A DNA stretch of 13,991 nt from Porphyromonadaceae bacterium UBA7087 (GTDB lineage Bacteria > Bacteroidota > Bacteroidia > Bacteroidales > Muribaculaceae): positions 10,624 through 24,614 of the forward strand of contig DKYZ01000039.1 of NCBI GenBank assembly GCA_002493515.1, read 5' to 3'. The notes under the pieces were generated by a model. It did not search any database. It saw nothing but the letters and a program-made list of their open reading frames with translations, and had not been told where the DNA came from. The position numbers and the translations under genes are program-made. Positions 6,111-13,732 of this stretch are shown piece by piece (position 1 is the stretch's first letter; each line of letters begins with the position of its first letter).

Positions 6111-7577
6111 ATGAAAAGGAAATTTATCATATTCGCAGCGGTGGTGATGCAGATTTGCTCGATACAGGCTCTGGCAGTCACCGACAAGGAGATGGAGCAG
6201 GCGCGCGTCATCGCGGCCAAGGCCTATCTGCGCTATGCAAACGACGGTTCGGGCTATCTCGACGAGCTAAAACCAAAGTCAATGTCAGACCTGGAGTCGA
6301 AGATCAAGCCCAAGGAGAAGGAGAATCTAAAGGCGTTCAAGGCTGTGGGAATGCCCCGCGACTATGCCTCGTGGGACAAGGCGAAGCTCGTGGAATACTG
6401 GTCGGTGACGTTCTTCAAATCGCCCGGACTGACGGAAAAGGGTAAGATGGCGCGTGCGCGTGTGCGCAAGAATGTCAGCGCCATGAATGTGGCCCCTCCG
6501 AATAGCGAGGCCGAGAAGAAGGCCGAGGAGCAGAAGAAGGCTGAGGCCGAGAAGAAGGCCGCGGCCGACAAGGCAAAGGCAGAAGCCTCAAAGGAGGCTG
6601 CGGCTCCTGCGGCTTCCGCTGCGGGTGCTGATACGGTGGCTGTCGGCGATGCCGCCGCCATGGCCGACTCCATCGGAAAGATACAGGATAAGGTGGCGAG
6701 CCTTGACGAGGCGTCGGAGGATGTGCCCGAGGAGAAGAGTCATACCTGGGTCTATCTCCTTGTACTCGCGATTCTGGTGGGTGTCGTGATATGGCTTGTG
6801 TCGTTCGCCTCCAACGTGATGAAGCGCAGTGGCGAGGGGCGCGAGCCGGCACGCCGCAGCGAGGAGGAGAGGCTGGCCGAGCGTCAGGCCGGCGAGGCCT
6901 CGAAAGAGATGCGTGAGAAATTCGCCGCAACCCTGACCCAGAAGAACGCGGAGATATCGCAGCTGAACGCCAAGGTAGACCAGCTCAACCGCGAGAACGC
7001 CTCGATGAAGCGCGACATGCAGGCTCTGGTGGCAGAGACCGGCTCATTGCGCACACGCCTTACGGATGCGCAGAACCAGCTTGAGGATATACGCAAGGCG
7101 GCAGCCGCTGCTGCGGCAGCTCCCGCACCCCGTCCGGCAGCTCCGCAGCCTGAGCGTGAGTACGCTCCCGCTCCTGTAGCGGCCGTGGAGCCAGAGCGAC
7201 CGGCACCGCAGCCTAAACCGCAGCCTCAGCCTGCCGCGCAGGCAGCTCCTCAACGCCGCCACCGCACGATTTTCCTTGGCCGTGTCAACAACAAGGGTAT
7301 ATTCGTGAGGGCAGACAGGGAGCTGAATGTAGGCAATTCGATATATGTGCTTGAGACCACCGACGGCTATGCCGGCACATTCCGCGTGGTGTCCGACCCG
7401 GTGGTCTGGGAGATGGCGTTGCTCACACCGCAGCAGTCGCTGATGGGTGGCTGCACGGGAGATGACCTCGACCTTCCCGAGGGAATGACGCGCATCGTCA
7501 CCGAGTCGCCCGGCACGGCCGTGTTCGAGGGTGGCTGCTGGCGCGTGATACGCAAGGCAAGGATAAGGTATGAGTGA
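6111..7577 (+). CDS. Unrecognised envelope protein: signal peptide, transmembrane helix, coiled coil, C-terminal beta domain
   Basis: I do not recognise this 488-residue protein. Residues 1-22 are a signal peptide ending in QALA. A compact domain follows (about 24-125, with paired aromatics YASWDKAKLVEYWSVTFFKS). Then comes a charged Ala/Glu/Lys helical stretch (132-165), an Ala-rich spacer, and one strong transmembrane helix (about 212-234, TWVYLLVLAILVGVVIWLV) followed by basic residues. After it is a predicted coiled coil (about 248-330: QKNAEISQLNAKVDQLNREN), a Pro/Ala/Gln linker (331-382), and a C-terminal, probably beta-rich domain (383-488) with conserved-looking glycines and FRVVSDPVVWEMAL. 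The signal peptide plus transmembrane helix puts the first domain in the periplasm and the coiled coil and C-terminal domain in the cytoplasm. That would suit a transmembrane linker or scaffold. It diverges from crcB and is closed by the terminator at 7653-7689. Confidence 0.85.
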   Translation: MKRKFIIFAAVVMQICSIQALAVTDKEMEQARVIAAKAYLRYANDGSGYLDELKPKSMSDLESKIKPKEKENLKAFKAVGMPRDYASWDKAKLVEYWSVTFFKSPGLTEKGKMARARVRKNVSAMNVAPPNSEAEKKAEEQKKAEAEKKAAADKAKAEASKEAAAPAASAAGADTVAVGDAAAMADSIGKIQDKVASLDEASEDVPEEKSHTWVYLLVLAILVGVVIWLVSFASNVMKRSGEGREPARRSEEERLAERQAGEASKEMREKFAATLTQKNAEISQLNAKVDQLNRENASMKRDMQALVAETGSLRTRLTDAQNQLEDIRKAAAAAAAAPAPRPAAPQPEREYAPAPVAAVEPERPAPQPKPQPQPAAQAAPQRRHRTIFLGRVNNKGIFVRADRELNVGNSIYVLETTDGYAGTFRVVSDPVVWEMALLTPQQSLMGGCTGDDLDLPEGMTRIVTESPGTAVFEGGCWRVIRKARIRYE

Positions 7578-7580
7578 ACG

Positions 7581-7650
7581 ATGAGTGATTAACGATTAGC
7601 GATTAACGATTAGCGATAAGTGATTAACGATAAGTGATTAACGATGAATG
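7581..7650. repeat. 7-base tandem repeat (ATTARYG), ten units
   Basis: Ten consecutive heptamers run from 7581 with no gaps: ATGAGTG, ATTAACG, ATTAGCG, ATTAACG, ATTAGCG, ATAAGTG, ATTAACG, ATAAGTG, ATTAACG, ATGAATG. The alternation of ACG with GCG or GTG units gives a 14-base higher order. It begins three bases after the stop of the 488-residue gene and ends two bases before the terminator stem, so it lies in the 3' untranslated region. Confidence 0.9.
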
Positions 7651-7652
7651 AG

Positions 7653-7689
7653 AAAGTTCCCGCCGGCATCTCGCAGGCGGGAACTTTTT
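7653..7689. terminator. Rho-independent terminator between convergent genes
   Basis: A perfect 12-base-pair stem: AAAGTTCCCGCC (7653-7664) with GGCGGGAACTTT (7676-7687), an 11-base loop, and a T-run at 7685-7689. It is A-rich on the other side, so it can also serve the minus-strand 607-residue gene whose stop is at 7711. Confidence 0.9.
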
Positions 7690-7710
7690 CGAATGTTAAT
7701 ATGATTGAAA

Positions 7711-9534
7711 TTATCGGATTGCTTTCTTGGAAGTTCTTGTCGAGCCGTCGGAGAGGGTCTCGCGGAGGATGTAGATGCCTTCGGCGGGGCGGATTACGCG
7801 GCGTCCCTGGAGGTCAAACCACTGACACTCCACTACCTCGGCGGTTGCTGTGCCGACAGCACCTATGCCCGACTGGCCTATCTGCGGTGAGGAGGCGCAG
7901 TTGATGGGTTTGCCCGACTTGCCGTTGGTGATGACCGCGATGACACGTAGCTTGTCGGGTACGGAAAGCACGGCCTTGTTTTCAATCTCCCCTAAATTGA
8001 ACACGTAGGAGTGAGAATAGGTCTCGCCGGCCGTCAGGGCCGAGGGTATAGACTCCGGGAAACCGTCGTAATCGGTGGCGGCGACAGCGACGTCATTGAA
8101 TGTAAGTCCCTTCACATACTCCTCGCCGTGGGTGAAGATCCGTCCGAGCTCACCCGGCATGTCGGGATGGTCTTTCGGTTCCTCGCCGGGACCGGGGGCA
8201 TAGGAATTGTGCTGCTTCCACGACGGGTCGCTGAGCCCGTCGGCCACAAGGATGTAGCTTACGCGGTATTTGGCATCCGAGAAATCCTTGACGAAGCGGG
8301 TTTTCGCGGTAGCCTTTATCGCGGAATGCGAGTCGTCGGTCCATTCTACATTGACAGCGACATCGGCGTCAGGGATGTTTGTGCGATAAGTGTCCCATAT
8401 GGTGTAGATCTGTCCGAGGTTGATGTCCACACCACGGTTGATGTATCCTGCGGGAAATCCGGAAGGGTGGTTGGGGGTGCTGTAGCCAAACCCCATGTCG
8501 TCGCCGTTGTGGTAGGCCACGCCTACGAAGAGGTCTCCGTGAAGCTCGCGCATAGTCTCGAGAGCCACGTATCCGCGCGGACACCAGCCGCACCATAGCC
8601 CGGTGTATTCCTCCACAAGCGGCCTGTTGACAGGAATAAGCGGATAGATCTCAAGCTTGGTGCTGGATTCAACTCCTGTGGCGTCGACGCCGTTGATTTT
8701 GGTAACGCGCACCGAAAGGTCATGCTGTCCGATCTTATCCACTGCGTCAAAGGTCAGGACTACGGGCATAGAGGCGCAGATATGTCCCGGCAGCTCGCTG
8801 TCAAGCGTTACAGAGCCGGTCTCGGAAACTCCGTCTATCGTATACTCGTAATCAAAACTGCTGATAGGGAAGAGACAGCCGTTGGTAAGCGTTATTTTTG
8901 CCTCGAAAGGTTTTCCGGCCTCGCCTATCGGAGTTTCCGGAAACGAGATATATGCGGCGTTTTTGGTGAAGTCGCCGTCGAGAGTCACGGTCATGGCCGA
9001 AACCATGCCGGTGTCGCCCGTCATGGAGCCCCAGCGGAGCTTTGTGCGGGAGGTGTGTAGATAGAATGCGTCGGGATTTTCGCCGGCAACCACGGCCACA
9101 GGTTTGGCGGCCTCAGTCTCGGCGTCGGTGACAGTGAATGAATAGCCTACGTAGACTCCCTCCTCGGGAACGACGTAAGGGGTGTTGAAAGTCACGTTCA
9201 GCCAGCCGTCGGCGATTTCCGCAGTCTGCGACGTTATGTCGGGATTGTTGACATTCTTACCGCCGACTTTCTTGAGCTTCAGCTCGGAAGAGAGCCAGAC
9301 GGAAGCCTCGGCAATCGCCTCCGACATCAGGGGAACACGAATGCCGGTTACGGTCGCGCCGGTGAACGAAGGGTTGGCGAGCCGTATGGCCACGTCATAT
9401 GTCTCGGCTTTTCCTGTGCCATAGTATTCCGATGTGGTCGCGTCGAAGTTATAGGAGAAATCGAGCGGTGCCGCGAAGGCGGATGTGATGGCGGTCATCA
9501 TGGCCGCTGTCATCAGTAAAATCGTTTTTTTCAT
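7711..9534 (-). CDS. Secreted Omp28-like protein with thioredoxin-fold domain and sorting-like tail
   Basis: A 607-residue exported protein with signal peptide at 1-21 (ending SAFA). Residues 25-300 form beta-rich, Ig/jelly-roll-like modules. A thioredoxin-like domain follows: PLVEEYTGLWCGWCPRG at 306-321 carries the redox motif C315-G-W-C318, and GFPAGYINR (359-367) supplies the probable cis-proline loop (P361). This pattern is typical of the Omp28-related outer-membrane/secreted family of Bacteroidetes. A second beta domain spans about 385-550. The last 35 residues (WFDLQGRRV, GIYILRE, DGSTR, KKAIR) form a tail like that of the neighbouring 703-residue protein, probably a secretion or anchoring signal. 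The redox partner and substrate are unknown. No clear promoter is seen in the 102-base gap upstream, so it may be read from the 703-residue gene past the hairpin at 9573-9608. Confidence 0.88.
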   Translation of the reverse strand: MKKTILLMTAAMMTAITSAFAAPLDFSYNFDATTSEYYGTGKAETYDVAIRLANPSFTGATVTGIRVPLMSEAIAEASVWLSSELKLKKVGGKNVNNPDITSQTAEIADGWLNVTFNTPYVVPEEGVYVGYSFTVTDAETEAAKPVAVVAGENPDAFYLHTSRTKLRWGSMTGDTGMVSAMTVTLDGDFTKNAAYISFPETPIGEAGKPFEAKITLTNGCLFPISSFDYEYTIDGVSETGSVTLDSELPGHICASMPVVLTFDAVDKIGQHDLSVRVTKINGVDATGVESSTKLEIYPLIPVNRPLVEEYTGLWCGWCPRGYVALETMRELHGDLFVGVAYHNGDDMGFGYSTPNHPSGFPAGYINRGVDINLGQIYTIWDTYRTNIPDADVAVNVEWTDDSHSAIKATAKTRFVKDFSDAKYRVSYILVADGLSDPSWKQHNSYAPGPGEEPKDHPDMPGELGRIFTHGEEYVKGLTFNDVAVAATDYDGFPESIPSALTAGETYSHSYVFNLGEIENKAVLSVPDKLRVIAVITNGKSGKPINCASSPQIGQSGIGAVGTATAEVVECQWFDLQGRRVIRPAEGIYILRETLSDGSTRTSKKAIR

Positions 9535-9572
9535 AATATCGCTAAAAGATTCAGGTTTGGAGTGAACGGAAA

Positions 9573-9608
9573 AGGTCTGCCGCAGAGACTGGAAACTCCG
9601 GCAGACCT
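9573..9608 (-). terminator. Hairpin terminator after the 703-residue gene
   Basis: AGGTCTGCCG (9573-9582) and CGGCAGACCT (9599-9608) form a perfect 10-base-pair stem, extendable by several pairs including a G-U. On the minus strand the stem is followed by TTTTCC. The T-run is short, so some read-through into the 607-residue gene is likely. Confidence 0.7.
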
Positions 9609-9636
9609 CTTCCGATTCATATTCCGTCAGCAGCCA

Positions 9637-11748
9637 TTATTTTACGAACACCTTGCGGGTCGAGCCGTCGGAATATCTTATGATGTTGATGCCCTTCACA
9701 GGCTCGCTTACCTGGCGTCCGTCTATCGTGTAGCGGGCCACCTCTGTGACATCCCTTACTGCATGGATGTCCTCAGCGAGCAGCTCGCTGTTCTTGGCCA
9801 CGAGGTCAACGATCATGCGGTTGCCGGGGAGCGAGGTCAGCATATTGTCCTCCTCGCCGGAGTAAGCGGTTGCGGCATAGGCGTAGCGGCTGTAGCGCTC
9901 GTTGTCAAGGTCGGAGAAATCGTAGGAGAAGGTCTCCTTGTCGGCGTCTATTCTGCCGAACCAGGTATAGGCGTAAGCACCTTTCTTCAGGTTCTGGCTT
10001 ACCGAGAAGTAGTCGATGAAGATCGGAGCCTCGTCCGGACCGGAGATGGCGAAAGTGGTCTCTTTCTGGCCAAGGGTCGGGACAATGAACTCGCCCTCGA
10101 ATACCGAACCCTCCACGGGCAGTGAATACACCACGTCTGCGAATCTGATGCGGAGCTCATAGCCTTCCAGCACACTCTCCACACGCATCGAGATTGTTGC
10201 CTCGTCGGCACCTGCCACATACATCCTTGGGGATGTTAGGCGGAAGCAGCCGTAGTCGTCCACGCCGAGGCCGGCTTTACCCTTGACGAGAAGGATATAG
10301 TCGTCATCGCCAAACACCCATCCGGGTGATGAGGTGAGGTCGTCGAATGTTATGTCGCTACCCTCGCCCACGGCGTCGGGATTGCTTATGTCGGTGGCGT
10401 CGGTAAGGTCGTTGGTCTTGTCGAAGTCCTCCTCGAAGATGACGAAGCCCTCGGTATCCTCCTCAACTTTGTCGACGCCGTAAAGGTCTACGGTATATCT
10501 GTCGGCCTTGGCGATCTTGCCCCAGTTTGCGGTGAAGCCATTGTCGGTTATGTCGGTTGCGGCCAGGTTCTCGGGAGTGCCGATAACGTTCATCGGGCGC
10601 ACATTGCGGGGAGAGAAAGTATGCTGGTAATGCGAGCGTATGTCGAAGTAATACTGTTTTTCAGGGTCAAGACCGGTATATGTGTAAGTGTAGAGCGGTG
10701 TGCCCTCCTTGTGGTCTACGGATCTTCCCAAGTTCGAGTAGGGGGACTCGATGTCGGGAAGTGACATCTCGATCAGCTCCTCGTATGTCATGCCATATTG
10801 CTCTGCCAATTCCGTAAGGTATTCCTCAGCGGTGATGCCCATCTCCTCAATCATTTTGAGATCCTCCTCATAAAGGAAATCCTCCGGTTTATAGGCAAGC
10901 TTGTAGATAGGCTCACCGTTCTCATCGTAGCCGTCGAGCTCATAGAGATAGAGATAATAGTTGGAGGACTTGCGCACCGGTTGCCAGGATACGGTCACGC
11001 TGTCGTCGGTGGCGGCTGTGTATCCCTCGAATACCGGGGAGCCGATGAACTTGTCGCAGGAAGCGGTCACGCGCATGTCGTCTATGAGAAGATGTCCGGC
11101 ACTGGCAATCTCTATGCAGGCGTCGTTGTATGCGGCGTAGTTGTCAAATACGATCTTCACCTCACACCATCCCTGGTTAGGATAGATAGGTTTGGTGATA
11201 AAATTTGTCGCATAATCCTCGTTGCCGGGGCCGAGGTCGAAAAGACGGTAGTAGTCATCTGTTCTTCCGCTCACCATCATCGCGGTGGATGTGAAATGCC
11301 ATTTCTTCATCTCGCCGTTCTCATCCTCCTCTTCCCATTCCGTATAGAGGGCCTTGCAGAGGAAAGTGAGGGTGATTGTGCCGGAGTAGTCCATCTTCGG
11401 AGTCCTGATGTAGGCAGGATCCTGGGGGTTGATGTTGTAGAGTCCGGCGGATCCGCCGGCCATGCATACGTTGTGGCCTCTCCACTGGGCGCCGTGGGTG
11501 AGCTCGGGGTCGATAAGCTCACTGTGGTAGTGGCTTGCGAGTCGGTTGTCCCATTCAGGCTCATCGTTGGTTCCTCCGTCGAAGAGCTCGAAGTCCTCGT
11601 TGACTATTACGTCAGCCATGCTGACACTGACCTCTTTTTTAGGTGAGACGGGTTTGTCGCCCAGGGGGGTGACAGTGACCTTCAGTTCGGCATTTGCCCC
11701 GAGGACAGCAGCCGCGCCCAGAAGGGCGGAAAGTAAGATTTTCTTCAT
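9637..11748 (-). CDS. Secreted multidomain protein: jelly-roll and fibronectin type III-like domains with sorting-like tail
   Basis: A 703-residue exported protein with signal peptide at 1-20 (ending GANA). A jelly-roll / carbohydrate-binding-like domain spans about 45-230 (IVNEDFELFDGG to HLLIDDMRV). A fibronectin type III-like domain follows (about 236-388, with VTVSWQPVRKSSNYYLYLYE) that contains an acidic helical insert at about 285-335. A second FN3 begins at 392 (ENLAATDITDNGFTANWGK). It appears interrupted by a second jelly-roll at about 437-585 (VIFEEDFDK to IFIDYFSVSQN), then completed by AYAYTWFGRIDADKETFSY to AYAATAYSG. The tail (ARYTIDGRQV, KGINIIRYSDGSTRKVFVK) resembles that of the 607-residue protein. 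No catalytic motif is recognised; a surface adhesin or glycan-binding role is inferred. It has a good promoter at 11819-11851 beside candidate operator sites and lies directly after the AraC-type regulator. Confidence 0.85.
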   Translation of the reverse strand: MKKILLSALLGAAAVLGANAELKVTVTPLGDKPVSPKKEVSVSMADVIVNEDFELFDGGTNDEPEWDNRLASHYHSELIDPELTHGAQWRGHNVCMAGGSAGLYNINPQDPAYIRTPKMDYSGTITLTFLCKALYTEWEEEDENGEMKKWHFTSTAMMVSGRTDDYYRLFDLGPGNEDYATNFITKPIYPNQGWCEVKIVFDNYAAYNDACIEIASAGHLLIDDMRVTASCDKFIGSPVFEGYTAATDDSVTVSWQPVRKSSNYYLYLYELDGYDENGEPIYKLAYKPEDFLYEEDLKMIEEMGITAEEYLTELAEQYGMTYEELIEMSLPDIESPYSNLGRSVDHKEGTPLYTYTYTGLDPEKQYYFDIRSHYQHTFSPRNVRPMNVIGTPENLAATDITDNGFTANWGKIAKADRYTVDLYGVDKVEEDTEGFVIFEEDFDKTNDLTDATDISNPDAVGEGSDITFDDLTSSPGWVFGDDDYILLVKGKAGLGVDDYGCFRLTSPRMYVAGADEATISMRVESVLEGYELRIRFADVVYSLPVEGSVFEGEFIVPTLGQKETTFAISGPDEAPIFIDYFSVSQNLKKGAYAYTWFGRIDADKETFSYDFSDLDNERYSRYAYAATAYSGEEDNMLTSLPGNRMIVDLVAKNSELLAEDIHAVRDVTEVARYTIDGRQVSEPVKGINIIRYSDGSTRKVFVK

Positions 11749-11818
11749 GCTGTTGAAAAATTAGTTTTGTAATGGTTAATGTCGGGATCAGGAGTGTCGC
11801 CGCCATCACTCGACGTGG

Positions 11819-11851
11819 CAAAGTTATCAAGGAAAAGGGAGATATGTCAAG
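11819..11851 (-). promoter_or_regulatory. Promoter of the 703-residue secreted protein gene
   Basis: On the minus strand CTTG (11851-11848) is followed after 21 bases by a perfect -7 box TAACTTTG (11826-11819). The leader to the ATG at 11748 is about 65 bases. The -33 box has one mismatch to TTTG, and the GTCTTAAAAC sites begin 18 bases upstream of it, as expected for an activator-dependent promoter. Confidence 0.7.
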
Positions 11852-11869
11852 AAAAATGTTGCCGGAGGT

Positions 11870-11909
11870 GTCTTAAAACACGTTTTAAGACGTCGTGATG
11901 TCTTAAAAC
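11870..11909. promoter_or_regulatory. Candidate operator: three copies of GTCTTAAAAC
   Basis: GTCTTAAAAC at 11870-11879 and its exact reverse complement GTTTTAAGAC at 11882-11891 form a perfect inverted repeat around two bases. A third direct copy lies at 11900-11909, overlapping the regulator's stop codon. The array ends 18 bases upstream of the -33 box of the 703-residue gene. The spot suits binding by the AraC-type regulator encoded next door; that link is inferred. The repeats can also fold as hairpins in RNA, but no T-run follows, so a simple terminator is less likely. Confidence 0.6.
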
Positions 11910-13612
11910 TCTTGATTTCCGGGCTTGTCCTGTTTAGCCATTTTCCAGTATTCGGTAGGAGTCAGGCCGGTTGTTTTCTTGAATAGCGATGCAAATGTCG
12001 TCCTGCTTTTGAATCCGACGCTTTCTGAGAGGGATTCCACTGTCAGATTGTCGGAATTGCGGTCGTGCATTAGGAGGGTGACCTCGCGGATGCGGTATTC
12101 GTTGAGAAACTGGTGAAAGTTCATGCCGTGGCAGACGTTGATGGCCTTTGATACCGCCTGCGACGGCAGCGACATTGCGGAGGCCAGTTTTGCGAGCGAG
12201 AAGCCGGGATTGTATATGTCGCGTGATTTCTCCATCCAGGAGACTATGCGTGCATAGTCCTCGTGGAGTTGCTCCTCCGTCTCCGGATTTTCGTTTTTCG
12301 GGCTCTCGGCAGTCTGCGAATTGATACTGGTCCTAAGCTGCTCGATCTCATTCTGCAGCTGCTCGCGCATCAGGCGATGGGTCTCCTCACGGCGGTTCAT
12401 CTCCTCGTTGCGTATGTAGAGGTTGCGGTGGTTGCGTTTCAGATTGGCGTATACCCATAGGAGGGAAAGCAGAAGAATCGTGATGACGATAAGGATGCAT
12501 ATCACTACCAGATGTTGCCTACGCTCTTTTTGACGCGTCAGGGAGAGTTCGGCCACCTCGGAGTTGATCTTATCGATCTGTGAGATGAAATCCATCTCGG
12601 CGACATGGTGCATGCCGTTTCTCTGCTCTATCTCGCTCTTTAAGACAAGATATTTGGAATAGTATTTCTCCACTGAGTCCTGCTGGCCGAGTGCGTCGTA
12701 GATGTTGGTTAGTTTCCCATACATGCACATCTCATAATCCTTCAGACCATTCTCTACGGCGTTGTCGATCATGGGGCGTATGAGGTCTATTGCCTTGGAT
12801 TCCTGATGGGTCTCCGTATATAGCTCGATCAGCATTATGTCCAGGCTGTTGAGTATTCTCTCGCTGTATATGTTGTCGTCGGTGAGCGACTTGGCCTTTG
12901 TCAGCAGTTTCTCCGCCCGTGCATTGTCTCCATTGAACTTGCATTCCATGGCCTCGATGACAAGGAGCGCGATTCTGTCTAAGGAAGAGGAGGCGTTGGT
13001 GGAGTATCGTTTCAGGCTTTTGATCACAGGGGCGTAGTCTCCCCAGTTTTTTGTTGACTCGTTGGTTATGGCTAAATTGATTATTATAGTCGAGACAATT
13101 TCGCTGTTGCCGGAGCGTATTGCCGCCTCGGATGCTGATTCGAGGAGCACTTTGGCTTCCTTATCGATTTTGTCGTTGCCGTTGGCGTTGAAGTTGTAGA
13201 GGTTGGCGAGGCTTGTGAAGATATATGCGAGCTGGAAGTCGTTGCCGTCCTCCTCGGCAATCTGGCGTGCAAGGGTCAGGTTTCTGTAAGCTTTCCTGTA
13301 GTCGATTTCGTGGGTCATGTATATGTTGCCGAGATGCCGGAGAGCCTCGGTGGCGGTTCTGCGCACAGATGTATCCTCCGGATTCTCCAGATAACGGTTC
13401 GAGACGATTGAAAAGCAGGCGATCGCACGGTAGGCGAGTGAGTCGGTCTTGAAATATTCCGTACCTTTCGAAAGGAGCTCTCTTCCGGTAAGGCGTGAAA
13501 GGGATTCCATATCCTTGTCTGACGGCTGTGCGGCGGATGCAGAGCGTGCAGCCAGCAGGAAAATGATGGAAATGAGGAGACTGATTGTTCGTGGATGGTT
13601 GGAGGGTAACAT
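11903..13612 (-). CDS. Membrane-spanning TPR sensor / AraC-family transcriptional regulator
   Basis: A 569-residue one-component regulator. Residues 1-28 are a signal peptide or signal anchor. A helical TPR-like sensor occupies about 40-335 (for example ALRHLGNIYMTHEIDYRKAYRNLTLA and MYGKLTNIYDALGQQDSVEKYY). A linker follows, then one transmembrane helix at about 367-388 (LVVICILIVITILLLSLLWVY) and a basic, coiled-coil segment (390-430). The C-terminal AraC/XylS DNA-binding domain (about 465-560) has two helix-turn-helices: FSLAKLASAMSLPSQAVSKAIN, and LTVESLSESVGFKSRTTFASLFKK followed by the signature TGLTPTEYWK. This topology puts the sensor in the periplasm and the HTH in the cytoplasm, so it can report an envelope signal straight to DNA. 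It precedes, in the same direction, two secreted-protein genes and a set of inverted repeats at their promoter. The ligand is unknown. Confidence 0.92.
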   Translation of the reverse strand: MLPSNHPRTISLLISIIFLLAARSASAAQPSDKDMESLSRLTGRELLSKGTEYFKTDSLAYRAIACFSIVSNRYLENPEDTSVRRTATEALRHLGNIYMTHEIDYRKAYRNLTLARQIAEEDGNDFQLAYIFTSLANLYNFNANGNDKIDKEAKVLLESASEAAIRSGNSEIVSTIIINLAITNESTKNWGDYAPVIKSLKRYSTNASSSLDRIALLVIEAMECKFNGDNARAEKLLTKAKSLTDDNIYSERILNSLDIMLIELYTETHQESKAIDLIRPMIDNAVENGLKDYEMCMYGKLTNIYDALGQQDSVEKYYSKYLVLKSEIEQRNGMHHVAEMDFISQIDKINSEVAELSLTRQKERRQHLVVICILIVITILLLSLLWVYANLKRNHRNLYIRNEEMNRREETHRLMREQLQNEIEQLRTSINSQTAESPKNENPETEEQLHEDYARIVSWMEKSRDIYNPGFSLAKLASAMSLPSQAVSKAINVCHGMNFHQFLNEYRIREVTLLMHDRNSDNLTVESLSESVGFKSRTTFASLFKKTTGLTPTEYWKMAKQDKPGNQEF

Positions 13613-13654
13613 GTGGTGTTAAAAAAATAGAAGGTCCAAGAGGTTTTGGAGTTG

Positions 13655-13686
13655 TAAAGTTACATAAAAAAGGGTAGAATGGCAAA
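13655..13686 (-). promoter_or_regulatory. Promoter of the AraC-type regulator
   Basis: On the minus strand TTTG (13686-13683), 20 bases, then TAACTTTA (13662-13655), one mismatch to the TAnnTTTG -7 box. The leader to the ATG at 13612 is about 35-40 bases. Confidence 0.75.
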
Positions 13687-13691
13687 AAAAA

Positions 13692-13723
13692 TTTGGAGGG
13701 TTGGGGAAAAAGGGTTAACTTTG
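13692..13723 (+). promoter_or_regulatory. Consensus promoter of tRNA-Leu
   Basis: TTTG (13692-13695), 20 bases, then TAACTTTG (13716-13723): a full match to the Bacteroidetes vegetative promoter. It ends nine bases before the tRNA, so the transcript starts almost at the mature 5' end. Its -33 box is five bases from that of the opposite regulator promoter. Confidence 0.85.
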
Positions 13724-13732
13724 CAGTGCAAA

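Noticed and set aside
11639..11830. Short minus-strand frame overlapping the start of the 703-residue gene, considered as a regulatory upstream ORF
   Set aside because: Its internal ATG at 11806 would be only a few bases from the predicted transcription start, and its upstream ATG lies ahead of that start, so translation is unlikely.
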